Below are positions 1 through 7,687 of a stretch of 64,000 bases of DNA, piece by piece; the stretch's first letter is position 1, and every line of letters begins with the position of its first letter. The translations under genes were made by a program, and so were the position numbers. This DNA is from Blastomussa wellsi (lineage: Eukaryota; Cnidaria; Anthozoa; Scleractinia; Plerogyridae), in contig OX393568.1 of the NCBI GenBank assembly GCA_947652115.1, positions 8,940,521 through 9,004,520 on the forward strand, in the 5' to 3' direction. The notes under the pieces were generated by a model. That model was not told where the DNA came from. It did not search any database and saw only the letters and a program-made list of their open reading frames with translations.

Positions 1-1
1 C

Positions 2-664
2 AAACCAGTGACAAGTAAATTAGATGATGTAATTAAAACTAATTTAGTTTCAAATATGCTTCGAAAGAGAAAACAACCACCGAAGAAAGGGGAAGTTCTG
101 GATTATAGTATCGATATTGAGGAAGATCCATATGAAGACATGGATGTAGAAGGTCTGATTGATTATGGTGATTATGTGCCACCACAGGAAGAAAAACAAC
201 AAATAGTACCAAAACCACCAACATATTCAGAAACTTTAGAAGATATTATGGAAGAAAAGAAGGAGCTGCCACATGAATATGATGAAGGAGTTGATTATAC
301 AATAGATGATGAGGATAAAATCAAATTTATTTTAGATAATCTTAAGATTCCGAATTATGAAACTGTTGAACAGGTTCTTAATATGCCAGAAATGACTAAT
401 CGAAGAATCAAAAATTATCTCAATAAAATAATAAATGATGCACACATAAAAAGGAATGAATTAAAGGGTTCGAAAGCAAATGTTACAAAAAAATACAACA
501 AAGGGGTTATAACAGAAGCTGAAAGGCAGGTGAGAAATAAAAGAATAGACGATGTAAGAATTACTTTAAATGAATACATAAAACATTATGAAACTAAATA
601 TGAAACAATGAAAGGAGTCGAAGAAGACAAAGAGGTGGGAATATTATGTTTTTTAACGATGTAA
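2..664 (+). CDS. Polinton hypothetical acidic protein, 5' partial
   Basis: The frame is open to the left window edge, so the true start is probably outside; the GTG at base 8 is only the first start-like codon. The product begins with a short basic patch (RKRKQPPKK), followed by a strongly acidic stretch rich in Asp, Glu and Tyr and then a lysine/arginine-rich helical C-terminal half. A PPTY motif at bases 215-226 fits the PPxY late-domain pattern. It is followed by the next gene, whose start overlaps its last codons. I do not recognise the family. Its position before the capsid genes suggests a structural or assembly role, which is inference. Confidence 0.6.
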   Translation, partial: KPVTSKLDDVIKTNLVSNMLRKRKQPPKKGEVLDYSIDIEEDPYEDMDVEGLIDYGDYVPPQEEKQQIVPKPPTYSETLEDIMEEKKELPHEYDEGVDYTIDDEDKIKFILDNLKIPNYETVEQVLNMPEMTNRRIKNYLNKIINDAHIKRNELKGSKANVTKKYNKGVITEAERQVRNKRIDDVRITLNEYIKHYETKYETMKGVEEDKEVGILCFLTM

Positions 665-831
665 AGCAGCTTCTCAAGAAATTAGAATTAATCATTGGTG
701 AAGTTATTGCAGGTAACACATCAATTCAGATGAGAAATACAGGAGTCAATATATTGGACACATTATTGAAAATGGCAACAATTAATAGATCGCAGTATAA
801 TAAATTGTATAATAAGTATTTCAAAGTATAA
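646..831 (+). CDS. Polinton small hypothetical protein (61 aa)
   Basis: This is a short ORF whose ATG at 646 overlaps the end of the preceding gene by 19 bases in another frame, as is typical of compact viral genomes. The product is predicted to be helical and amphipathic, rich in Lys, Leu and Ile. No motif is recognised. It is followed closely by the penton-like gene. Its compact placement, sharing no free space with its neighbours, is the main argument that it is real. Confidence 0.45.
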   Translation: MFFNDVKQLLKKLELIIGEVIAGNTSIQMRNTGVNILDTLLKMATINRSQYNKLYNKYFKV

Positions 832-855
832 TTTATGTAAATGTATTATATACAC

Positions 856-1629
856 ATGGATCGAGAGATTGTATTGTCATCATATAGTGTCAAAAATCAA
901 GGAAACAACACTCCTCAGAATTTTACAACTAAATTCACAAATCCCATAATATTGGGTAAAAATTCTGAATATATGGTAGGCCTTAACCGAATCGTTAACA
1001 TGTCGTTCACATGGTTCAATGTAAATTCCTCGTATAATAATCAATTAATAAAGTATAGCTCTGATAACGGCTCAACATTTCATGAAATTACTTTCCCAGC
1101 AGGAGTTTGGAATTATACAGATTTCGATACGTACATCAAGGACATAACTAAGATTGAAAAAGTTGTACCAAATGGTCCAAATACTATTGATTATCCCATC
1201 ACTCTCGAATTCAACAATACAACATTCAGAGTCACAGTCACATTAGCTAAAAATTACCAACTTGATTTAACAGCAAGCAATTTCAATGAACTGATTGGGT
1301 TTGAAAAGGTATTGCTGAAAGATGAATTGAATATAGGACCAAAAGTGCCTAATCTCAGTCAAGATACTGACGTACTCAATATTCATTGTGACCTTATCAA
1401 CGATTCACTTGTAGACGGTCAAGATACAGACATTATTTATTCCTTCTCAACCAGCGTGCTTCGACCAAGTTACTCATTTACCATCGAACCGCGAAGAGTC
1501 ACATTCAATCCCGTCAATAAAATTAGTATAAGTAGTATCAGGATACATATCACAGATGGAAAAAGGAGATTAATCAACCTAAATGGAGCAGATACAGCTT
1601 TTTCACTAATTCTGAAAAGGGTAGAATAA
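856..1629 (+). CDS. Polinton penton-like minor capsid protein
   Basis: This is a protein of about 257 aa in the position usually held by the minor capsid (penton, single jelly-roll) gene, two genes ahead of the major capsid gene. The sequence is rich in beta-branched residues and Asn/Thr, with many short predicted strands and no membrane segment, consistent with a jelly-roll fold. I prefer the ATG at 856 to the in-frame ATG at 841, because bases 841-855 look like the AT-rich leader that precedes other genes here. The reading frame is intact. The family assignment comes from gene order and general character and not from a diagnostic motif. A different capsid accessory protein remains possible. 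Confidence 0.65.
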   Translation: MDREIVLSSYSVKNQGNNTPQNFTTKFTNPIILGKNSEYMVGLNRIVNMSFTWFNVNSSYNNQLIKYSSDNGSTFHEITFPAGVWNYTDFDTYIKDITKIEKVVPNGPNTIDYPITLEFNNTTFRVTVTLAKNYQLDLTASNFNELIGFEKVLLKDELNIGPKVPNLSQDTDVLNIHCDLINDSLVDGQDTDIIYSFSTSVLRPSYSFTIEPRRVTFNPVNKISISSIRIHITDGKRRLINLNGADTAFSLILKRVE

Positions 1630-1648
1630 TGTAACATGATAGTATAAA

Positions 1649-1990
1649 ATGAAACCATATGAATTTAAGAGGTTTTATCATCCAAAGCTTGGTAAATTTG
1701 TATATGCACATAAAGGGTCTGGGATTATAATTGATAATATTTTCAAACCGATAAAGAGTATTATGTCGTCTGCTGCAAAAACGTTTGCTAAGAAAAATGT
1801 TGGTAAAAAGTTTGCTAAGAAAAATGTTGGTAAAAAGACACCCGAGAAGTCAGGAGACTTGATAATGAAAAAGCTTAGAAATATGTATGCAATTACCCCA
1901 CCCATTAAACAAAAACAGCAAAATGAAAGTACTGATATGTTCATCAATAGATTGATATCAGGTGATGGTGTAAAAAGAAGGTGGAAATAA
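1649..1990 (+). CDS. Polinton small basic protein, possible DNA-binding/core protein
   Basis: This is a 113-aa, strongly basic protein. It starts with an aromatic segment (residues 1-25), continues with a Gly-Ile-rich patch, then a lysine-rich middle and a C-terminus ending in RRWK. The middle contains a tandem duplication of nine residues (KFAKKNVGK type), encoded by a perfect 27-bp repeat at 1783-1809 and 1810-1836. It lies between the minor and major capsid genes, preceded by a TATA-like leader ending in tataaaATG. Small basic proteins in this position are common in Polintons and adeno-like viruses and may coat DNA or be released by the protease. That function is inference. Confidence 0.6.
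   Translation: MKPYEFKRFYHPKLGKFVYAHKGSGIIIDNIFKPIKSIMSSAAKTFAKKNVGKKFAKKNVGKKTPEKSGDLIMKKLRNMYAITPPIKQKQQNESTDMFINRLISGDGVKRRWK
1783..1836 (+). repeat. 27-bp tandem duplication inside the basic-protein gene
   Basis: Two adjacent identical 27-bp copies begin with gtttgctaagaaaaatg. They keep the frame and add nine lysine-rich residues to the encoded protein. Confidence 0.85.
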
Positions 1991-2018
1991 TTGCAAAATT
2001 ATCTAATATAATAGTATA

Positions 2019-3272
2019 ATGTCTTTCAGAACAAGTGAATATTTACAAAGATATGAGTTAGTTCGATTTCAACTAGATGATGTCATTCGGGCTCCAGCTA
2101 ATGGTCAGCACCAACAAAAAAATGGATATAAGTTTACAATTAATGACAGATCTACATTCTATGATTGGTATAATGCTTATTTCGAGGTGCAATTTCAGCT
2201 GGAAGTCTTAGCTAATGGAGCTGGAATTCCAAATGATACACGTACAACAATTATCAACGGATCCCATTCATTGATTAATCATATTATGATAAAGAGTGCT
2301 GGTAAGATTGTGTATGATACTAATAATCTCCATAAAGTTACTTTTGTCAAGAACCTCCTTGAATATAGTGATGATTTCAGTCGTAGTGTTGGTAAAAATA
2401 GTCTATGGTATTTGGATACTGATCACACTACAGAAGACACTAATAAAGGGTTTGAAGATAGACGCCTTTTGACAGAAACAGCCAAAGATGTTAATGTATT
2501 AATACCACTCAATCGTTACAGTTTTTTCGAAGAGTTAGAAGGTCGAATGTTAGTTCCAATGCAACTTCAGTTTAATATAGAGTTGCAGAATGATGATGAA
2601 TTAATTTTTAAACCAGCTGCTGCAGCTGCAAGTCGAGTGGTTATCAATAGATTTTTACTATGGGTCCCAAAAATGATACCGAAGGACAGCTTATATGATA
2701 AGTTCGTCAACTCATTTTTAACAAAAAATACTTGGAAGTATAACAGAGAAATGTATGAAGTTTCCGCACCAACACAAAGCAGTGGATTTTTCCAGATCTC
2801 CTCCAGTATTGACAATGTTAAGACTATCTTAGTGTATCTACAAAGAGCTAAAACAAACAATACAAATGCGAATCCATACATATTTGACACTTTTAAACTA
2901 AATGCAGCTAATAATAATTCTAGTCTTACAAATTGAAGATTGGAATATGGGAATGGAGTATTTTATCCAGAAACTGAATACGACTCAGAGTCAAAAGTAA
3001 GGATCTTCAATGATTTGATGTCCTATGCCATGAGAAAGAATGATTACAACACCGGCACACAACTCAACCTGGCTAATTACAACTCTCTTTATTCCATCAT
3101 ATATTTTGATCTGTTATATCAAACAGAGAAAGTAACAAGAGATCCAAAACAGTTGATCTTTAGGTATAAACTTAACGCAAATAGTGCAACTCCTTTCAAC
3201 GTGCACGCTATTGTCCTATATGAGGAAGAAGTTGTCATCGACAAGATTGGAAATGAATTAGTCATAGTATAA
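2019..3272 (+). pseudogene. Polinton major capsid protein (double jelly-roll), one in-frame stop
   Basis: The two ORFs 2019-2936 and 2940-3272 are in the same frame and are separated only by a TGA at 2934-2936. Together they span 418 codons, a usual length for a Polinton/adintovirus major capsid protein. The N-terminal half has the conserved block of charged and aromatic residues found at the start of the first jelly-roll (around FYDWYNAYFEV) and a His/Asn-rich segment. After the stop comes a Tyr-Gly-Asn-Gly segment typical of the second jelly-roll end. The start is chosen at 2019, just after a tataatagtataATG leader. The stop would truncate the capsid protein by about one quarter, so the gene is a pseudogene by a single substitution. 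Confidence 0.85.
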
Positions 3273-3355
3273 AAAGTATTGACAGTAATCAGATATTCCT
3301 TATTTTGTATATGTTATATAATCAAAAATTATATAACATATATTATATACAAGAA

Positions 3356-4165
3356 ATGACTCAACTTTTTGAAATAAATGTAAAACTATCTGAAAATCAG
3401 AAGAAGAATCTGAGTGCCGCTTACCATAAAAGGGAAACAATTGTTATAAGGCTTACGAAGAACTCTCTTCGTGGGAATGATACTCTATATGTCCCAGCGA
3501 TGGTAAAGAATAGATTGGAGAAAAATCGGGGATTGAAGAAGGGGATGGATATTAAGCTGGCTAAGACTAATATTAGAAAACAAGTTGGTGGAAGTTTGTT
3601 AACTACCATTCTAACCCTTGGTCGTGCAGCTTTACCTACTATTGGAAAAACATTAGGATTGTCAGCTTTAGCAGGATTGGCTAGTGAAGGTGCAAGTCAA
3701 ATTGTTAAAAAGATATCTGGCAAAGGACAAACAGGAGGTTTCTTAATTCCACAAAACAAAATTGACACACTAATTGCAAACAAACACCTATTGTCTTCAA
3801 AACAAAAGAAAGACATATTATATGCTCTTCAATCAGGTTCAGGTGTTGCTGTGAAGCCAACTAAAACACAATCTGGTGGTTTCCTTGGTACTTTACTCGC
3901 CAGTATTGGAATTCCCCTGGTATTGAAAGCTTTGACTGGAAGTGGTGCTCCTAAGATTGGACCTCCACCTTACCCACCACAAGGAGGTAAAGGAGCACCA
4001 AGAATGGGTGTATGGCAACCACCACCATTCATTGGATCATGGCCTAAGACACAAGCTGGTATGGGAAAAAAAAAACCAACAAAAAAAAAGAGAAAGGGAA
4101 AAGGTCTACTATTAGGACCAAACAGCCCGTTCAATTCAATCCCACTCGTAGGGGCAATATTGTAA
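3356..4165 (+). CDS. Polinton pVI-like membrane-active minor capsid protein
   Basis: This is a protein of about 269 aa. I choose the ATG at 3356 because bases 3305-3355 form an AT-rich palindromic leader and not convincing coding sequence. Residues 1-60 are a charged helical domain. Several segments rich in Gly, Ala and Leu follow, each starting with GG (around 3590-3700, 3735 and 3880-3940), and they look like membrane-interacting helices released by cleavage after Gly-Gly. A PPPY motif is encoded at 3962-3973. The tail is very basic (runs of Lys encoded by poly-A at 4065-4110). The layout resembles adenovirus pVI, which disrupts membranes and carries a PPxY motif. The protease gene follows after 26 bases, fitting its role in processing this protein. 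Confidence 0.65.
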   Translation: MTQLFEINVKLSENQKKNLSAAYHKRETIVIRLTKNSLRGNDTLYVPAMVKNRLEKNRGLKKGMDIKLAKTNIRKQVGGSLLTTILTLGRAALPTIGKTLGLSALAGLASEGASQIVKKISGKGQTGGFLIPQNKIDTLIANKHLLSSKQKKDILYALQSGSGVAVKPTKTQSGGFLGTLLASIGIPLVLKALTGSGAPKIGPPPYPPQGGKGAPRMGVWQPPPFIGSWPKTQAGMGKKKPTKKKRKGKGLLLGPNSPFNSIPLVGAIL

Positions 4166-4191
4166 AACCTAAATTTGAAAAAGACATTCCG

Positions 4192-4623
4192 ATGAGCAAT
4201 CATGATTTAATAAAATGGTGCAGATATCTAAAAATCCCAATCAATAATGTTCTATCAAGGGATGAAAGAGTTCCACATAATCATAGCCAAGCATTATTCA
4301 TTTACAATCTTGAACCATCATATATGAGTGGAAGCCACTGGGTAGCAACTTTTGTAAAAGACAACATTATCAATTATTTCGACAGTTTTGGTATGCCTCC
4401 TTTTCAAGAGCTTGTAAATCATGCGAAAAGAAAGAATTTGACTTTGCTTCACCAAAATAATCATATACAAAATATAAAAACAACAACATGCGGCTACTTC
4501 TGTTTATACTTTTTAAATGAAATGAATAAGGGTAATTCATATCATGATTTATTAAAAGTGTTTGACATTCATAATACAATGAAAAATGAGAAATTTATCA
4601 AACATTATTTCAAAAATATCTAA
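4192..4623 (+). CDS. Polinton adenain-type cysteine protease
   Basis: This is a 143-aa protein of the C5/Ulp1-like cysteine protease fold that matures capsid proteins. The catalytic histidine lies in a GSHW motif (near residue 49), the acidic residue in FDSFG (near residue 64), and the nucleophile cysteine in TTCGYFC (near residue 100), preceded by a Gln/Asn-rich loop that could form the oxyanion hole. The length is short but complete for Polinton proteases. The frame is open and no break is visible, so this is one of the few intact genes in the element. It sits directly behind the pVI-like substrate candidate and in front of the zinc-ribbon gene. Confidence 0.88.
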   Translation: MSNHDLIKWCRYLKIPINNVLSRDERVPHNHSQALFIYNLEPSYMSGSHWVATFVKDNIINYFDSFGMPPFQELVNHAKRKNLTLLHQNNHIQNIKTTTCGYFCLYFLNEMNKGNSYHDLLKVFDIHNTMKNEKFIKHYFKNI

Positions 4624-4636
4624 CATATATGTATAC

Positions 4637-4795
4637 ATGGTAAAATCATATTGCGTAAAAGAAAAAAAACAAACTGAATGTGTTCCAGGCAGTGAACGAT
4701 ATGTTAAAACCAAAAATGGTCGAACAATGATGAAATGTCAGTGTGTCAGTTGTGGTATCACAAAAGCTAAATTCGTCAAGAATCAGGGAAACTAA
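4637..4795 (+). CDS. Small zinc-ribbon protein (DUF5679-like)
   Basis: This is a 52-aa protein starting at the ATG at 4637, right after a TATA-like tatatgtatac leader. The Cys pattern is one Cys near the N-terminus (SYCVK), a second at TECV, and a CQCVSC cluster near the C-terminus, around the segment KTKNGRTMMK. This agrees with the DUF5679 zinc-ribbon family known from Polintons and large DNA viruses, though the second Cys of the first pair appears replaced (VKEKK). The following PLA2 reading frame is open from 4771 in another frame, so the two domains may once have been one protein. The role is unknown, possibly DNA or RNA binding. Confidence 0.65.
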   Translation: MVKSYCVKEKKQTECVPGSERYVKTKNGRTMMKCQCVSCGITKAKFVKNQGN

Positions 4796-5385
4796 TTGAG
4801 CCCTCACAAGCTGGGGGCAGTTTGTTTGACATTTATGATAGTCATTCTATTGGTGAGATTGCTTTAAAAGGTTTGGCTAATTCTGGAGCTTTGCTTGCTC
4901 GACAGGGTGCTGCAAAGGCTATCAAATCAGATTATGCAAAGAAGAAAATAAAAAATGTTGCAAATAAATATTTGGATCAAGTCCTTGACAGCTTTACAAA
5001 TGACTTGAGTAAAAAAATAAAAGGTGGTTCAATTGATATACATAAGGCTATATTAAAAGTAGCGCCAAAGAAAGGTTTTGTTATGCCTGGACATAGATAT
5101 ACAGGTCCTGGTAATCCTTTAGAGCAGCAGCTGAGATATGATCCAAACACTGGTCAAATACTTGAGATATATCAACAACCAACTGGTAAAACAGATGCTG
5201 TAAGTATGCAACATGATGTTGATTATTCTGTATGTGGAAATAAGAAAAAAAGTGATCAAGTTAAATGTAAGAATAAAGCTGATAGAAAAATGGTTAAAGC
5301 TCTTGATGCTATTCCATGGAAAGACAGACAATGGGGACATGCAATTGCTAGAAATACTATAATCAAAATTAGGTATGGGGGTTAA
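4771..5385 (+). pseudogene. Parvovirus-like phospholipase A2 protein, start lost
   Basis: The frame is open from 4771 to the TAA at 5383-5385 but has no ATG near its N-terminus. The protein has an Ala/Leu-rich N-terminal region, a Gly-Gly site, and a C-terminal PLA2 domain with the calcium-loop motif YTGPGNP (5098-5118) and the catalytic HDVDY motif (5212-5226), followed by Cys, Lys and a conserved acidic helix. In parvovirus VP1 this enzyme breaches the endosomal membrane. In this element it would be carried by a virion protein, which is inference. The integrase downstream is in the same frame, separated only by stops at 5383 and 5443, so the gene order hints at an ancestral fusion or read-through protein. 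Confidence 0.75.
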
Positions 5386-5445
5386 AAAAAACGTCAACAG
5401 CCGTCGAGTGAAGAAAACTGGCAAGTAAAATTAGCAGATGAATAA

Positions 5446-6351
5446 CATACACCAATACATCGTAAATTTACTCGGCGGCGTGTGATTACAAATCATATTG
5501 ATGAAATATGGGCAAGTGATTTGGTTGAAATGCAGCAGTTCAGTAAATGGAATAAAGGCTATCGATATCTTCTAATGGTTATTGATGTATTCAGTAAATA
5601 TGGTTGGATTATTCCATTGAAGGATAAGAAAGGTGAATCTGTCACTGAAGCATTTAAATCAATATTCAAAGGAGGTAGAAAACCACAATATCTTTGGGTT
5701 GATAAGGGAAAATAATTCTATAACAAACATGTGAAAGATTTATTAGAGAAAAATGGGATACATATGTACTCAACTGAGAATGAAGAGAAGTCCTCAGTGG
5801 TTGAAAGATGGAATAGAACAATTAAATCCAAAATGTGGAAACAGTTCACTGTTCAAGGTAATACACAATATCTAGATATGTTACCAAAATTAGTAAATCA
5901 ATACAACAACTCAAAACATTCAAGCATAAAAATGACTCCAGTTGAGGCATCAAAGAAAAAGAATGAAGGAACTGTTTACTTTAATCTATATGGTGATATG
6001 GAAACATCAAAACAAAAACCAAAATTTAAAATAGGTGATAAGGTGCGAATGTCTAAGTATAAAAGAAAGGTATTTGATAAGGGTTATACACCAAATTGGA
6101 CAGAAGAAGTGTTTACAGTTGATAAGATTCAATACACAAATCCAATAACTTATAAGGTAAAAGATCTCAGAGGTGAAGATATTCAGGGAAGTTTCTATGA
6201 GTTTGAGTTGTTGAAAGCTAAGCAGGATGTTTTTCGTATTGATAAAGTCATTCGCAGAGATTATAAAAAGAAACAAGCTTTAGTGAAGTGGAAGGGATAT
6301 AGTGATGATTTCAATAGTTGGATTCCAATGAGGGATTTAGTAAATGTATAA
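5446..6351 (+). pseudogene. Polinton retroviral-type integrase with chromodomain, in-frame stops
   Basis: This is a DDE integrase (rve) core followed by an SH3-like basic region and a C-terminal chromodomain (around 6226-6345, with WKGY and an Ile/Trp-rich end), as expected for a Polinton integrase. The first catalytic Asp is in ASDLVEM, the second in WVDKGK, and the Glu in VVERWNRT. Two stops break the frame: a TAA at 5443-5445 at the upstream end and a TAA at 5713-5715 immediately after WVDKGK. ORF 5482-5715 and ORF 5731-6351 share one frame. The chromodomain probably targets integration to particular chromatin. The gene is inactive in this copy. Confidence 0.88.
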
Positions 6352-6354
6352 TGG

Positions 6355-6407
6355 TATCATTTTAAACACACCATATAAATATAAAAAATATATAATATAT
6401 ATATAGA
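6355..6407 (+). promoter_or_regulatory. Polinton early-type AT-rich promoter motif, copy 1
   Basis: The block runs from tatcattttaaac through an A/T-only stretch to tatatatagaATG. The same layout and nearly the same letters recur ahead of 7361 and, in shorter form, ahead of 7688. The conserved position right next to the start codon suggests a shared TATA-type promoter for these three genes. Confidence 0.55.
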
Positions 6408-7168
6408 ATGGAACTCCAAAAAACATTGTACAAAAATGAAAAATTAAATGTTGAAATCAATTGTTATATTGATAAGAAAAATGAGTTATGGTTTCGGGGT
6501 ATGGAGATAGCTCAGATATTGGATTACGCTGATACGAAACAAGCAATTAAAAAAAATGTACATATTGAGGATAAAAAATTAATTGATTTCAAAATCCTTC
6601 AGGTGTCTCAAATACGCCCCAAGAAATAACTCGAAAATGTTATTTTATAAATGAATCCGGTTTGTACTCATTAATGCTTTCTTCTAAAAAACCACAAGCA
6701 AAAGAATTCAAACACTGGATAACAAGTAAAGTATTACCATCAATTAGAAAAAAAGGTTATTATAAAATTAACAGCAGTAAATTAGTAATTGAGAATGAAA
6801 ATGATTTACATTATAAAGTTGTTAATTTTATAAGAAAAAAATACCCACAAACTCTTATGATTGCTGGTCTTGGAGAACATCAAATAACATCAAGTATGAG
6901 AATAGCATCTTGGAAGAAAGGATATATGTCAGGACAATGTGATCTCATGATAATGAATCCAACAAGTAAATATAATGCTCTTTGTTTAGAATTTAAAAGC
7001 CCTACTGGTTCATATCAAGTGAGTAAAAAACAGTTGGAAATGAAGGATATGTATATTAAAAACAAATGCAAATACTTTATCAGCAATTCTTATGATGATG
7101 TTATATTTGAAATAATGAAACATTTGGAAGAAAGTTATAAATATTTAAAACGTAGAAATAAACAGTAA
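6408..7168 (+). pseudogene. BRO-N domain protein with VRR-NUC-like nuclease domain, one frameshift
   Basis: ORF 6408-6629 carries the first half of a BRO-N domain (WFRGMEIAQIL, then DTKQAI), and ORF 6662-7168 carries the rest (SLMLSSK, then VLPSIRKKGYY). A frameshift near 6590 separates them. The C-terminal 100 residues look like a PD-(D/E)XK nuclease of VRR-NUC type, with an Asp in GQCDLMI, the acidic-x-Lys pair in LEFKSP, and a Gln/Lys helix (SKKQLEM). BRO-N domains bind DNA and are typical of large DNA viruses and phages. Fusion to such a nuclease suggests a role in replication, recombination or host-DNA degradation, which is inference. The gene shares its promoter type with the next two genes. 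Confidence 0.75.
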
Positions 7169-7310
7169 AAATAATATAACATATATTTGTAAAGATTATA
7201 CAATATCTTTTATATTGTTTTTTTGTTATCTTATTGATAGCCAAGAATATAATTATTTTTGTCTATTAATAGTTTTTATTTTAGAATCAAGACTAAAACC
7301 TGGGATATAA
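7169..7310. other. Intergenic AT-rich spacer in Polinton
   Basis: This is an AT-rich sequence with a short imperfect inverted repeat (around 7195-7225, tatac...ttttatattg) that might act as a terminator or polyadenylation region. No ORF is supported. Confidence 0.3.
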
Positions 7311-7360
7311 TATCATTTTAAACGCATTTAAAAATATAAAAAATATATAATATATATAGA
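7311..7360 (+). promoter_or_regulatory. Polinton early-type AT-rich promoter motif, copy 2
   Basis: It begins tatcattttaaacgcattt and ends tatatatagaATG. Nearly the whole block matches copy 1 at 6355-6407, with the same order of elements and the same distance to the start codon. Confidence 0.6.
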
Positions 7361-7588
7361 ATGGAAAATCAGACTGTAAAGAGAGGCCCTGGAAGACCAA
7401 GAAAATATTTCACTGAAGAAGAAAGAAAGACAGCAAACAGACCATACTTTACTAAATACATGTTAACTAAAGAATGGAGATGTATCGACTGTGGAAATAG
7501 AAATTATACTATGGCTGGTAAATTCAGTCATTTGAAAACAAAGAAGCATAAGAAAAATGCTAACACTCAAGCTAAAAATAAGTATTAA
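7361..7588 (+). CDS. AT-hook plus C2H2-type zinc finger small protein
   Basis: This is a 75-aa intact ORF. Residues 8-16 contain an AT-hook (RGPGRPRKY), which binds the minor groove of AT-rich DNA, well suited to this AT-rich element. Residues about 44-64 form a C2H2-like finger (CIDCG, then 12 residues, then HLKTKKH). The tail is basic. It sits between the BRO-type gene and the polymerase and shares their promoter motif, so it may act as a replication or transcription regulator; that is inference. I do not know a named family for this combination. Confidence 0.6.
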   Translation: MENQTVKRGPGRPRKYFTEEERKTANRPYFTKYMLTKEWRCIDCGNRNYTMAGKFSHLKTKKHKKNANTQAKNKY

Positions 7589-7640
7589 ATTATATTTAGT
7601 TCTGAATTTGATTTAGTATTAAATTTAATACTAAACCAAA

Positions 7641-7687
7641 AATAAACGCATTTAAAGTAATATTTTTATATAAATATATAATATAGA
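7641..7687 (+). promoter_or_regulatory. Polinton early-type AT-rich promoter motif, copy 3
   Basis: It contains aaacgcatttaaa, also in copy 2, then an A/T stretch ending atataatatagaATG at the polymerase start. The spacing between the CGCATTTAAA box and the ATG matches copy 2. Confidence 0.55.

Noticed and set aside
2934..2936. Recoded TGA in the major capsid gene
   Set aside because: Other stops and frameshifts show general decay; nothing indicates recoding.
5382..5400. Slippery poly-A site linking PLA2 to integrase
   Set aside because: The two genes are already in the same frame and a stop intervenes, so slippage would not help.
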